Assembly (NCBI GenBank): GCA_021775095.1
Contig: JAJFII010000057.1
Span: forward strand, 155,518-219,517
Direction of reading: 5' to 3'
DNA length: 64,000 bases
Origin: Rhodospirillales bacterium
Lineage (GTDB): Bacteria > Pseudomonadota > Alphaproteobacteria > Rhodospirillales > Casp-alpha2
Shown here: positions 1-8,488 of the stretch, piece after piece
Numbering within the stretch: the first letter of the stretch is position 1
How the letters are laid out: each line of letters starts with the position of its first letter
Position numbers and translations under genes: made by a program
Notes under the pieces: generated by a model
What the model was told of the DNA's origin: nothing
What the model saw: the letters and a program-made list of their open reading frames with translations, nothing else
Database searches by the model: none

Positions 1-2
1 TG

Positions 3-500
3 CCGTTGTCCGAACATACAGATCTGGACCGGACGACCATGGAAATTATGACCCGGATGAAGCTGGAAGTCGTGGAATTGGGCGGATTTGAGGACCTGAT
101 GCCGTCTGAGTTATCCGGTGGCATGATCAAACGGGCGGCTTTTGCCCGGGCAATAATCATGGATCCGAAAATTTTGTTTTGTGATGAACCGTCGGCCGGG
201 CTTGACCCCGTGGTCGCCTCCGCCCTCGATGATCTGATCCTGTTGCTGCGTGACGCCATGCAAATGAGCATCGTTGTGGTCACGCACGAACTGGAAAGCG
301 CATTTAAGATTGCCGACCGAATAACCATTTTGGATCGCGGCCATATTTTGATGGTGGGAACCGTCGACGAAGTCAGGACTTCATCAAATGAACGGGTTTA
401 TAATCTGTTGAACCGGGTGCCGGAAGACGACTCCATAGATATGGACGAATACTTGCAGCGTTTAACGGGCGTACAAGTCAATGAGGAAGCAGCCCTATGA
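3..500 (+). CDS. Mla-type ABC transporter ATPase, C-terminal part (cut by window edge)
   Basis: This is the C-terminal two thirds of an ATP-binding cassette protein of the MlaF type, which drives phospholipid transfer between the inner and outer membranes together with an MCE-domain protein. The visible part starts before the signature motif (LSGGM, a variant of LSGGQ), followed by Walker B with catalytic Glu (ILFCDEPSAGLDP), and the switch His (VVTHEL). The reading frame is open to the first base of the window, so the start and Walker A lie to the left. The stop overlaps the start of the MCE gene by four bases (ATGA), which indicates translational coupling in one operon. MlaF assignment follows from the neighbour; the exact substrate is inferred. 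Confidence 0.9.
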   Translation, partial: PLSEHTDLDRTTMEIMTRMKLEVVELGGFEDLMPSELSGGMIKRAAFARAIIMDPKILFCDEPSAGLDPVVASALDDLILLLRDAMQMSIVVVTHELESAFKIADRITILDRGHILMVGTVDEVRTSSNERVYNLLNRVPEDDSIDMDEYLQRLTGVQVNEEAAL

Positions 501-1489
501 GGTATAGCAAGATAAACTATCTGGTGGTCGGCGTCTTTGTGATCGCAATGATTGCCTCTGCGATCGTCGCTATCGCCGTCCTGACCGGCCGGACGGGCAA
601 TGTCGACCGCTATTTTACGGTATATGACAATGTCACCGGTGTTAAGTTTGGAACCCAGGTGATTTATGAGGGGTATCCCATCGGCCAGGTGGAAACGGTT
701 AGCCCCAATGAAGTGAATGGCCGCATGGAATTTCGTGTCGATATTTCAATCCAACAAGGCTGGCGAATTCCCGAAGACAGTCAGATCGAAATTGCCGCCC
801 CCAGTTTATTGTCTTCGGTCGCCCTGCAGGTTCACGCCGGGATCAGCCGGGATTCTCTGACACCCGGTGACCGGGTCAATTCCCGCGCCGCGTCCAGTGT
901 TTTTGGTGCTGTCTCGTCGCTTGCCGAACAGGTGGCAAAAGTTATCGAAACGGATGCAAAACCCCTGTTCCGTGAAGTCACAGGGACCTTTCGGGAATTA
1001 AAACAGTTTATCGGGCAAGATGGCAAAGTCATTACAAGTGACGTGCAAACCTTGCTCAGTGACAGTAAGGCCCTTATTGAGAATCTTCAGAGACGCATTC
1101 CGGGCATTGCCGACAATATCCAAAGTTTTACGGAAAATCTGACCCAGGCGAGTCGTGAAGTCGGCAAGATGGCATCGCCGGCAAACCGCCGCCAGGTTGA
1201 AGATATTTTGACGCAAATGAACCAAGCGACCATAAAATTTGATGCCGTTCTGAACTCCATGGATAAAGTTCTCGAAGATGTGAGCCGGTTGGCCGTAGAT
1301 CCAAAGGAGGATGTGGAAACCATTTTGGGTGAGTCCCGCTATGTGGTTGAATCGCTGTCGCGTCATATTGATTCGATCAATCAAAATATGGAATCAGCGG
1401 CCCGCAATATGAATGAATTTTCCAGGCAAATTCGGGCCAATCCGGGGCTGCTGCTGGGAAGTTCACCACAACCCAACAAGGCGCGCTAA
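497..1489 (+). CDS. MCE-family (MlaD-like) lipid-transport protein
   Basis: A 330-residue protein with one N-terminal membrane segment (about residues 8-30) and a single MCE domain (about 38-115, with the characteristic V-x-G-V-K-F-G-T and Y-x-G-Y-P-I-G-Q-V segments). The remaining two thirds are predicted long helices and coiled coil, as in longer alphaproteobacterial MlaD/Ttg2C relatives. MCE proteins sit in the periplasm, anchored in the inner membrane, and form a hexameric channel for phospholipids. The overlap with the ATPase gene and the lipoprotein gene downstream support an operon of permease-ATPase-MCE-lipoprotein; the permease would be left of the window. Confidence 0.92.
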   Translation: MRYSKINYLVVGVFVIAMIASAIVAIAVLTGRTGNVDRYFTVYDNVTGVKFGTQVIYEGYPIGQVETVSPNEVNGRMEFRVDISIQQGWRIPEDSQIEIAAPSLLSSVALQVHAGISRDSLTPGDRVNSRAASSVFGAVSSLAEQVAKVIETDAKPLFREVTGTFRELKQFIGQDGKVITSDVQTLLSDSKALIENLQRRIPGIADNIQSFTENLTQASREVGKMASPANRRQVEDILTQMNQATIKFDAVLNSMDKVLEDVSRLAVDPKEDVETILGESRYVVESLSRHIDSINQNMESAARNMNEFSRQIRANPGLLLGSSPQPNKAR

Positions 1490-1517
1490 TGCAGTGGAAA
1501 TTAGGGAGAGGTTGACC

Positions 1518-2126
1518 ATGAGCCAGCGTTTGACGACAGGCACGGCCATATTATCGATGGGTTTGCTGGTGGCGGCCTGTGGCGGCGCGCCGCCCGTGCC
1601 AGAGGATAATTATTATCGTCTGCAGGCGGTATATGCCCAGGACACGCTGTCCAGCAACACCCTGCCGGGGACCATTGAAGTTGACCGTTTTGTCGCCGAC
1701 GGCCTCACCTCGGAACGCCCCATTGTCTATTCGGAAGCGGCTAACCCAAATCAGGTAAAGGCCTACCATTACAATTTCTGGATCAAACCACCGACGGTCA
1801 TGCTGCGCGATGAATTGGTCACTTTCCTGCGTGCGTCGAAAATATCCAATGCCATCGTCACTCCCGAGATGCGGGTATCTGCCGACTATGCCCTGACCGG
1901 AAAAATAAAACATTTGGAACAGGTTGTTATGAAAACCGGTCATCGCACAATTCTGGAAATTGAACTGGCGTTGCGCAATCCGGGTACCGGAAAACTTTTG
2001 TTTTTGGATACCTATCGACTGGAAAATGATGCCAGCGGTCCCAGTGTGGCGGCGGCGGTTGAGTCTTTAAACACCGCTTTATCCATCGTTTATTCTGATT
2101 TTTTGAATTCCATATCGAAACTGTAA
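1518..2126 (+). CDS. ABC-type transport auxiliary lipoprotein (PqiC/DUF330-like)
   Basis: The start at 1518 gives a clear lipoprotein signal: a short positive N-terminus, a hydrophobic stretch and a lipobox ending in ...LVAAC-GG near residue 20. An open frame extends 35 codons further upstream into the MCE gene, but that extension would bury the signal peptide. The 202-residue product resembles the auxiliary lipoprotein family (PqiC, DUF330) that accompanies MCE transporters, with an N-D-Y-x-R-L start after the lipobox and a mixed alpha/beta body. Known members sit in the outer membrane facing the periplasm and bridge the MCE protein. Family assignment is from overall pattern and context. Confidence 0.83.
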   Translation: MSQRLTTGTAILSMGLLVAACGGAPPVPEDNYYRLQAVYAQDTLSSNTLPGTIEVDRFVADGLTSERPIVYSEAANPNQVKAYHYNFWIKPPTVMLRDELVTFLRASKISNAIVTPEMRVSADYALTGKIKHLEQVVMKTGHRTILEIELALRNPGTGKLLFLDTYRLENDASGPSVAAAVESLNTALSIVYSDFLNSISKL

Positions 2127-2132
2127 CCGGCA

Positions 2133-2735
2133 ATGAAATCGAGCAATATCAAGGCCGTGACCCATGGGGTTTCCCTGCAGGACCGTTGGCAAAAACACGG
2201 CCATAAGGGGGGGGTTCTGTGGTTCACGGGGTTATCGGGTTCCGGTAAATCAACCTTGGCGATGGCTCTGGAATCGACCTTGTTTGCGAATAAATTTGAG
2301 GTTTTTACTCTCGATGGGGATAACCTGCGGCACGGTTTAAATGGAAATTTAGGTTTTTCACCGCAAGACCGCAGCGAAAACATTCGCCGGGCTGGCGAAG
2401 TCGCATCGCTGTTTGCCCAGTCGGGTCTGTTGGTGATCACGGCGTTCATTTCGCCCTATGTGGCGGATCGAACCCGGGTTCGTGAACTGGTGGGCGACGG
2501 ATTCCATGAGGTCCACCTGGATCCGGGGCTGGCGACCTGCGAAGCGCGCGACCCGAAGGGCCTCTACAAAAAGGCGAGGGCCGGTGAGATTTCCGATTTC
2601 ACCGGCGTATCGTCGCCTTATGAAGCGCCGGAACGGCCAGAGGTCAGAATAGATACGGCGCGCCAGTCCATCGAACAGAGCGTCGCACAACTGGTAGCTT
2701 ATGTGGAAAAAGTTTTTCGGATTTCTGATATTTAA
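2133..2735 (+). CDS. cysC: Adenylylsulfate kinase
   Basis: A 200-residue APS kinase, which phosphorylates adenylylsulfate to PAPS using ATP in sulfate activation. The P-loop GLSGSGKST (about residues 33-41), the DGDNLRHGLN motif and the DPGLATCEARDPKGLYKKA segment are all present and typical of CysC. It is a stand-alone kinase; no sulfate adenylyltransferase (CysD/CysN) is visible in the window. It begins seven bases after the lipoprotein gene, so it may be co-transcribed with the Mla genes, although no functional link is obvious. Confidence 0.96.
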   Translation: MKSSNIKAVTHGVSLQDRWQKHGHKGGVLWFTGLSGSGKSTLAMALESTLFANKFEVFTLDGDNLRHGLNGNLGFSPQDRSENIRRAGEVASLFAQSGLLVITAFISPYVADRTRVRELVGDGFHEVHLDPGLATCEARDPKGLYKKARAGEISDFTGVSSPYEAPERPEVRIDTARQSIEQSVAQLVAYVEKVFRISDI

Positions 2736-2764
2736 GTCGGTTCCGGGACCACTGCTCCTTGCTC

Positions 2765-3010
2765 TTACATCATACCAAGGGCCCGTTTATAGACATCGAG
2801 GACTTCTTCCATTTCGCTGCGATCACCGTCTTCCATTTTTCGCAAGCGGATAATCTGACGCATGATTTTAACATCGAACCCCGTGCCTTTTGCTTCTGAA
2901 TATACTTCTTTTATATCTTCAGAAAGGGCGGATTTTTCCTCCTCAAGGCGCTCAATCCGCTCGATAAAAGAACGAAGACGATCCCCTGCAACGCCCGCCA
3001 CATCATTCAT
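2765..3010 (-). CDS. gapR: GapR/DUF2312 nucleoid-associated protein
   Basis: An 81-residue, highly charged protein that matches GapR (DUF2312), the alphaproteobacterial DNA-binding protein that marks overtwisted DNA ahead of replication and transcription. Typical features are the N-terminal coiled coil ([15 protein letters not shown]), the central V-Y-S-E-A-K-G-x-G-F-D segment, and the I-R-L-R-K-M motif. A ribosome-binding site (AGGGA) lies about eight bases upstream of the ATG. The gene is single, convergent with cysC and divergent from the response regulator. GapR is essential or near-essential in several relatives, so this is probably core chromosome. Confidence 0.95.
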   Translation of the reverse strand: MNDVAGVAGDRLRSFIERIERLEEEKSALSEDIKEVYSEAKGTGFDVKIMRQIIRLRKMEDGDRSEMEEVLDVYKRALGMM

Positions 3011-3191
3011 GTCTTCATTCCCTTTAATATACGGTTAATGTTCAGTTAAGATCGATATGCTACGCACAATGCTGGAGGGGAAGATATCGTTCAACAATCG
3101 GCTCTGCAAGACGAGAAATTGCCGGGTCATAACTCATCAATAGTCCATTCCCTTTAAATTATTGTAGTCTATTTATATCAGGTGGAATCCA

Positions 3192-4250
3192 TTGGCTCAT
3201 TACGACTTTTCCCGCTGCAACGTGCTTCTTGTTGAAGACAATATTTATGTACGCAATGCATTAGAAGATTTACTGCGGCAGTTCCAGTTCGGTCGGGTGA
3301 CGACCGCCGACAATGGCGAAGACGCCATTGACTATTTAAAAACCATGAAATCGGCAGAAAATTCCGGCCCGGATATTATTTTTTCCGATTTGGCAATGGC
3401 GCCGATCAACGGGTTGTTGTTATTGCGTTGGGTTCGGGCATCCAAAGACTGCCCCAACCGAATGGTGCCTTTTGTGATGATTTCCGGCGCAGCGGACCGG
3501 GAATACGTCAATTCAGCACGCGACCTGGGAGTTACGGAATTTATCGCCAAACCGTTTTCGGTAACCTCTGTTTACGAACGGTTTTTGGAAGTTGTCGATT
3601 ATCCCCGCCAGTTCGTCACAACACAGAGTTATTTTGGCCCGGACCGGCGACGAAAATCAGAAGGCACGTCAGGTGCCGACCGCCGGGAGAAAAGCGACAA
3701 CGACGTGGTGATCGTTTATGCGGCGGATAAAAAAGTAAAACCAGAGGCGCCGACCGACGTTTGGTACTGGCGGCTGCCAAATAGCCTGCGTGAAAAAGCC
3801 GCCAGCGGCGCACTGGGACCAAATGTAAAGGGTGAAGTTCCCATGGACCTGATCGAGGAGGCCGAAGCGCAGTTGGAGCGCGCCGCCCTCGATTTCACGG
3901 TCTGGGCTTTGGAGTATTTGTCAAAACTATCGAATTTGTGTACCGAAGCCCTGCTCGAACCGGGCCGCCGGTCCCGGCATTTTGGCGAAATCCATGATCT
4001 CGCCCTGGAACTGCGCGGTCAGGGGGGAACCTTTGGTTATCCGCTCATATCAACCTTTGGAAAAATGCTGTATGACGTCACCATGGAGGGCTGCCGGGAA
4101 GATGATAAAGCGGTTGAGATCGTTAAATGCCACATTGATTCCATGCGCGCCGTCATTCGCGAAAAAATTAGCGGAGACGGCGGGCAAACCGGACGCCAAC
4201 TGTTAAAGGGGCTGCAAATGAGCATCGAAAAAATCGATACGGTGTCCTGA
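3192..4250 (+). CDS. Response regulator with C-terminal HPt-like helical region
   Basis: A 352-residue protein read from a TTG at 3192, which follows a good ribosome-binding site (AGGTGGA). Residues about 8-130 form a receiver domain with acidic pocket E15-D16, phosphoacceptor D66 and the K-P pair in FIAKPF. A charged linker follows (DRRR and DRREK repeats), then about 150 helical residues. Around LRGQGGTFG the C-terminal region resembles an HPt fold (compare the H-x-L-K-G-x-x-G-N-x-G consensus), but the phosphorylatable His position holds Leu. No DNA-binding domain is visible and no partner kinase is adjacent. The output is unknown; a phospho-sink or protein-protein role is possible. Confidence 0.85.
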   Translation: MAHYDFSRCNVLLVEDNIYVRNALEDLLRQFQFGRVTTADNGEDAIDYLKTMKSAENSGPDIIFSDLAMAPINGLLLLRWVRASKDCPNRMVPFVMISGAADREYVNSARDLGVTEFIAKPFSVTSVYERFLEVVDYPRQFVTTQSYFGPDRRRKSEGTSGADRREKSDNDVVIVYAADKKVKPEAPTDVWYWRLPNSLREKAASGALGPNVKGEVPMDLIEEAEAQLERAALDFTVWALEYLSKLSNLCTEALLEPGRRSRHFGEIHDLALELRGQGGTFGYPLISTFGKMLYDVTMEGCREDDKAVEIVKCHIDSMRAVIREKISGDGGQTGRQLLKGLQMSIEKIDTVS

Positions 4251-4260
4251 GACTTCACAT

Positions 4261-5400
4261 CTAGCTGTTAACGCCGGCAAGGGTTTCATCCATCAGGAAA
4301 TCGACGACGGATTTGAGAGCTGCCGGTTTATCCAAACCCTGGGATAATGCCGTGTGGTAAACCGTCCGTTGACGATGGGCACTGGTGCCCCGCGAAAGGA
4401 TGATCCGCAAGTGGTGCAGTTCCGTTTGGCACTGCAGGGCCTCGGCATCTTCGCTCACCAGATCAATAATTTCTTCAATCAGCTCACTCACCGGAACAAT
4501 TTCTCCAATACCAAAATCGACCAGTCCTTCGTCGATGCCATACCGCTGGGCCCGCCAACGGTTTTCGGCGATCAGCATGGAGGCGTAATGGCGCCACCGC
4601 TGGTTTTTCAGTTTCAATCGGTAGAGCATGCGCAAGATACAGCAGAACAGGGCGGCGACGGCCGCTGCATCATCAATGTTTGTGCAGACGTCGGCGATGC
4701 GCATTTCCAGGGTCGGGTAGCGCTGGCTGGGACGGACGTCCCACCACAATTTGGAGGCATCTTCAATTAATCCGGCATTGACCAGCGCGACCACATGGCG
4801 TTGGTACTCGGCAAAAGAATCGAAGGTATTGGGAATACCGGTGCGCGGCAGTTCATCAAAAACACTGAGGCGATAGGACATCAATCCCGTCACTTCCCCC
4901 TGCCAAAACGGCGATGACGTAGTCAGAGACAGGATATGGGGAAGGAAATAGGCCACCTGATTGAGCAGATCAATCCTGAGTTCGTCATCATCAATGCCGA
5001 CATGCACGTGCATCCCACAGATCAGTAAGCGGCGGACCACGGCCTGCAGATCCTGGGCCAGCACATTGTATCGTTCCCGGTCGGTGTGGTTCTGGTTCTG
5101 CCATTTTGAAAAAGGGTGAGTGGATGCGGCGATGATTGCACAGCCATGGGCCTGGGCAATTTCAGATACGGTGGCCCGCAGTTCGGCCAGTTTCGCCCGC
5201 GCTTCCGGGACGGTTTTACAGACCGGCGTGTTGCTCTCGATCTGCGCTTTTAAAAATTCCGGTTTAACAAGGTTGGGTAACCGGCGTTCACATTCGACGA
5301 AGATGTTTTCCGGCGGGTTTTCCGCCAAATCGCCTGACTTCGGATTAACAAGCAGATATTCCTCTTCGATCCCTACGGAAAAACTTGGATTAAAACGCAT
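4261..5400 (-). CDS. Carboxylate-amine ligase, GCS2 (YbdK) family
   Basis: A 379-residue member of the glutamate-cysteine ligase family 2. The opening SVGIEEEYLLV motif, the CGMHVHVG motif and the H-P-F-S-x-W segment mark this family of ATP-dependent carboxylate-amine ligases. Relatives include YbdK (weak gamma-glutamylcysteine synthesis) and plant-type GSH1. The true substrate in alphaproteobacteria is usually not known. A GAGG ribosome-binding site precedes the ATG. The N-formylglutamate amidohydrolase gene lies 22 bases upstream on the same strand; these two genes are often paired, which suggests a shared role in glutamate-derived amide metabolism. Confidence 0.9.
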   Translation of the reverse strand: MRFNPSFSVGIEEEYLLVNPKSGDLAENPPENIFVECERRLPNLVKPEFLKAQIESNTPVCKTVPEARAKLAELRATVSEIAQAHGCAIIAASTHPFSKWQNQNHTDRERYNVLAQDLQAVVRRLLICGMHVHVGIDDDELRIDLLNQVAYFLPHILSLTTSSPFWQGEVTGLMSYRLSVFDELPRTGIPNTFDSFAEYQRHVVALVNAGLIEDASKLWWDVRPSQRYPTLEMRIADVCTNIDDAAAVAALFCCILRMLYRLKLKNQRWRHYASMLIAENRWRAQRYGIDEGLVDFGIGEIVPVSELIEEIIDLVSEDAEALQCQTELHHLRIILSRGTSAHRQRTVYHTALSQGLDKPAALKSVVDFLMDETLAGVNS

Positions 5401-5422
5401 GCAACAAATCCTCGATTGCTAT

Positions 5423-6235
5423 TCAGTACTCGCGGGCCTCGAACAGCGCCGGGTCATTGGTAATTTCGGCCAGGTCCTGCCTCAGGATTTCCGCCCAATG
5501 GTCAATGCCGGCCTGGTCTGACACCTGGTCTTGTCGGATTTCGATCACACAGGTTGCCAATCCGGCCGCGCTGGCATGGGCGTCGATTGTATAGGCCATA
5601 TCCAGGGCCGAGTAGGGTTCGTTGTCGCCAACGTTTAACCCCCGGGCCCGCAACCTGTCCATCAAGGGGACCGCCAGCCGGGGATCCCGGTTCCATAGAA
5701 TGCCGACGTCCCAGGGCCGTTGCTGGTTGGCGAATTGGGGGGTGAAACTATGGACGGAGAACAGCGCCGGGGCCGGTCCCCGGTTCCATAAATGCGCCAT
5801 ACTATGGCCGATCGCTTCATGATAGGGGTCAAACAACGCCGCGATGCGCTGATCGATCTGGCGCTCTGTCAGGTTTTTGTTGGCAGGAACAGAAGTGCCG
5901 TCACTGTTTGCCGGTATCGATTCCGGGTGCCCCGGTGGACGGTTTAAATCGATGACCAGACGCGAATAACTGGCGAGAACGGCACGGGCGTCGAGGGTTT
6001 TGGACAATTGACGGGTGATCGCTTCGGCACCGATATCGTAGGCAATATGACGCTCAAATTCGGTCGCCGGTAATCCCAGATCCCCCAGGGCGGCGGGCAC
6101 TTTGCGGCTGGCATGATCACAGATCAGCAGGAGTTGCGAAAGACCGTCGGAATTGATGATTTCGAAGGGCGTCGGGTCACTTCTGCGCAAAAACGGCGGA
6201 TGCGAAGAACGAAAGGGGATGATTTTAGCGTCCAT
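5423..6235 (-). CDS. N-formylglutamate amidohydrolase family protein
   Basis: A 270-residue metallohydrolase of the HutG2/FGase family. The sequence contains the characteristic CDHAS segment near residue 40, H-I-A-Y-D-I-G-A, the S-R-L-V-I-D-x-N-R motif and the S-V-H-S-F-T-P segment. In histidine degradation the enzyme releases formate from N-formyl-L-glutamate, but many family members are not next to hut genes and none are seen here. It precedes the GCS2-type ligase in the same direction with 22 bases between them. Substrate assignment is by family only. Confidence 0.88.
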   Translation of the reverse strand: MDAKIIPFRSSHPPFLRRSDPTPFEIINSDGLSQLLLICDHASRKVPAALGDLGLPATEFERHIAYDIGAEAITRQLSKTLDARAVLASYSRLVIDLNRPPGHPESIPANSDGTSVPANKNLTERQIDQRIAALFDPYHEAIGHSMAHLWNRGPAPALFSVHSFTPQFANQQRPWDVGILWNRDPRLAVPLMDRLRARGLNVGDNEPYSALDMAYTIDAHASAAGLATCVIEIRQDQVSDQAGIDHWAEILRQDLAEITNDPALFEAREY

Positions 6236-6342
6236 GCCCGTACTATAACCGATCCCAGCGGAGCGTCGAGTCTCAGGTTGCCCCTTGAATTCCTGGCGAT
6301 AGTTGCCTAATTCCTGTGCTCAGAAACTGATCGGAGATGGGC

Positions 6343-6579
6343 GTGACCCAGCAACCCCCCCTTGCGTCGCCATGTACCAGTGTCTGTACAATGGATCAAA
6401 AGACCGGATTTTGTCTTGGGTGCTGGCGCACCGGCGACGAAATTGCCGGTTGGGGAAGTTCGGATAATCGGGAAAAATTGCTCATATTGGCCCAGTTGAA
6501 CGCCCGCCGGGAACAGAACGGCGGGCGCAAACGTCGGCTGACGGCGCGGGCACAAGTGAAAAGCCACCGGGCGGGATAA
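6343..6579 (+). CDS. DUF1289 small cysteine-motif protein
   Basis: A small protein of about 78 residues with the DUF1289 cysteine pattern C-x3-C-x8-C-x2-C (SPCTSVC ... FCLGC) followed by R-T-x-D-E-I-x-x-W. The four cysteines suggest a zinc or iron-sulfur site; members are abundant in proteobacteria but of unknown function. An ATG at 6337 is in frame, but the GGAG ribosome-binding site at 6333-6336 would touch it. The GTG at 6343 has six-base spacing and is preferred. The gene stands alone between divergent and convergent neighbours. Confidence 0.85.
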   Translation: MTQQPPLASPCTSVCTMDQKTGFCLGCWRTGDEIAGWGSSDNREKLLILAQLNARREQNGGRKRRLTARAQVKSHRAG

Positions 6580-6656
6580 AAGGCGCGCAGACGCGTCCGC
6601 TAAATTAATAGGCCTTGCAGCAGGTGGTTGACCGATGGTACCCGAACCTTTGCTGT

Positions 6657-7076
6657 TTACCAGGTGCCGGTGTTTTCCATGGAAAGCCAGGGTTCCGCAG
6701 GGGCCAGCGCTTCGCCGTCCTGCAGAAGTTCAATGGAAATGCCGTCGGGAGATTTTAAGAATGCCATACGACCATCGCGTGGCGGGCGATTGATAACAAC
6801 ACCCTGATCCTGCATTTTTTGGCACAAATCGTATATGTTTTCGACCAGGTAAGCCAAATGGCCAAAATTCCGGCCACCGGTGTATGTTTCCGGATCCCAG
6901 TTATAAGTCAGTTCGATGGAACATTCGGGGTTTTCGTCGGCACCCAGAAAAACGTTGGTATAACGGCCCTTTTCGCTGTCGATCCGGCGGGTTTCTTTCA
7001 ATCCGAGTTTGTTGCAGTAAAAATCCAGGGATTCATCCAAGTCGGCAACACGTACCATGGTATGATAATAGCGCAT
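6657..7076 (-). CDS. gloA: Lactoylglutathione lyase (glyoxalase I)
   Basis: A 139-residue VOC-fold enzyme that isomerises the hemithioacetal of methylglyoxal and glutathione to lactoylglutathione. The start [20 protein letters not shown], the metal-ligand segments (H5 or H6, the E in C-S-I-E-L-T, H in F-G-H-L-A, E in I-S-I-E-L-L) and the [10 protein letters not shown] loop fit GloA. Length agrees with the usual 130-145 residues. A strong ribosome-binding site (AAGGA) precedes the ATG. Monocistronic. Confidence 0.93.
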   Translation of the reverse strand: MRYYHTMVRVADLDESLDFYCNKLGLKETRRIDSEKGRYTNVFLGADENPECSIELTYNWDPETYTGGRNFGHLAYLVENIYDLCQKMQDQGVVINRPPRDGRMAFLKSPDGISIELLQDGEALAPAEPWLSMENTGTW

Positions 7077-7219
7077 TTATCTTTTCCTTTAGGTCTTTTA
7101 GGGGTCAACCATAGTTCATCGGCAGGGCGGATTCCAGAAGCAGGACGCGGAATATTTGGATAAATTGTTGTGCTTAATTGGCTCTTGTCCAATCGGTTTA
7201 TGACGCCCATAAAATCCAA

Positions 7220-8488
7220 ATGTCAGGCCCTTCAGGAATTCGGCCCTGGGTGATTTGGTCCCTGGGTGCCCTCGGTTTTTTCTACGCTTTTTTCCAACGC
7301 GTATCACCCAGTGCAATGGTTGATGATCTGATGCGTGACTTTGCCGCCAACGCTGCGGTTCTCGGAAATTTGTCAGCCGCCTACTTTTACGCCTATATGG
7401 TCCTGCAGGTGCCCGTTGGGGTCATGGCCGACCGCTGGGGTCCCAGGCGGTTAATGACCGGGGCCGCCCTGTTATGTGCCGCAGGTGGGGTTTCGTTCGC
7501 CGCCGCCGATAACCTGTCTCTGGCGTACCTCGGGCGCCTGCTGACGGGGGCCGGTTCGGCGTTTTTCTTTGTCTGCAGTCTCAAACTGGCGTCGGTTTGG
7601 TTTCCGCCTCAACGATTTGCTTTTGTCAGTGGCATGATCATGTTTATTGGCGTTGCCGGGGGTATCGTTGGACAAGCGCCAATGGCCGGTGCGGTCGAAA
7701 TCTTCGGTTGGCGTTCGACCGTTATGGCGACCGCTTTATTTGGCATCTTATACGCCGGTTTGTGCTGGTTTGTCGTTGTCGACCATCCGGACCATTTGTC
7801 GTCTTCACGGGGCCCGCCGGAGGGCCCCGTTCACGGCCACCTGCTGGCCGGTCTGTATTTGGCCCTCGGCCACAAACAAACCTGGGTTCTGGCACTTTTA
7901 GGGGCATCCATGTCGTCGACCCTGTTGGCTTTTGGTGCCTTGTGGGGGGTGCCCTATATGATGACGGTATATGGCATTGACCGTCCGCAGGCGGCGGCAT
8001 CGGTGTCCCTGTTGCTGTTTGGTTGGGCCCTGTCAGCGCCGGCGATCGGCTGGGTTTCAGACCGAATTCAAAAGCGCAAGCCGCCGGCCCTGATTTGCGC
8101 GCTGATGGCACTCGTTAGTTTTTCCTTGCTGATTTATGGTCCTGCCCTGTCGTTGACAGGGGCCAATATCCTGATCTTTCTGAACGGCGTGTTTTCAGCG
8201 GGTATGGTGATCGGATTTGCAACGGTCCGCGAACACAACTCGGCGCAAGCGGCGGGCAGTGCGGTTTCATTTGTCAATATGTGTGTTGTTGTCTCCGGCG
8301 CGTTCCTGCAACCGCTGATCGGCTGGATTCTCGATCTGCAATGGGACGGTGCCCTGGTATCGGGGGTAAGGCAATTTAACCAGGCGAATTACGACCATGC
8401 CTTTTTAACCTTGATCTTTAGCGGCCTCTGCTCGGTCATCGCCGCCAGTCTGATCCGCGAAACCTATGGCCGTTCCGCCGGTTCATAA
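7220..8488 (+). CDS. MFS transporter
   Basis: A major facilitator of about 422 residues with 12 predicted membrane segments. The loop between helices 2 and 3 carries G-V-M-A-D-R-W-G-P-R-R, the MFS A-motif, and an equivalent G-W-V-S-D-R-I-Q-K-R-K lies after helix 8. The opening (W-x-x-x-A-x-G-F-F-Y-A-F-F-Q-R-V-S-P) resembles the nitrate/oxalate-formate-like and ACS-type MFS proteins of proteobacteria. The substrate cannot be told. A TTG at 7178 is also in frame; the ATG at 7220 gives a more normal N-terminus. The 3' end overlaps the convergent gene by 25 bases. Confidence 0.88.
   Translation: MSGPSGIRPWVIWSLGALGFFYAFFQRVSPSAMVDDLMRDFAANAAVLGNLSAAYFYAYMVLQVPVGVMADRWGPRRLMTGAALLCAAGGVSFAAADNLSLAYLGRLLTGAGSAFFFVCSLKLASVWFPPQRFAFVSGMIMFIGVAGGIVGQAPMAGAVEIFGWRSTVMATALFGILYAGLCWFVVVDHPDHLSSSRGPPEGPVHGHLLAGLYLALGHKQTWVLALLGASMSSTLLAFGALWGVPYMMTVYGIDRPQAAASVSLLLFGWALSAPAIGWVSDRIQKRKPPALICALMALVSFSLLIYGPALSLTGANILIFLNGVFSAGMVIGFATVREHNSAQAAGSAVSFVNMCVVVSGAFLQPLIGWILDLQWDGALVSGVRQFNQANYDHAFLTLIFSGLCSVIAASLIRETYGRSAGS

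Noticed and set aside
2461..2490. GGATCGAACCCGGGTTCG-like bases resembling a tRNA T-arm
   Set aside because: They lie within cysC, and no acceptor stem or anticodon arm can be built around them.
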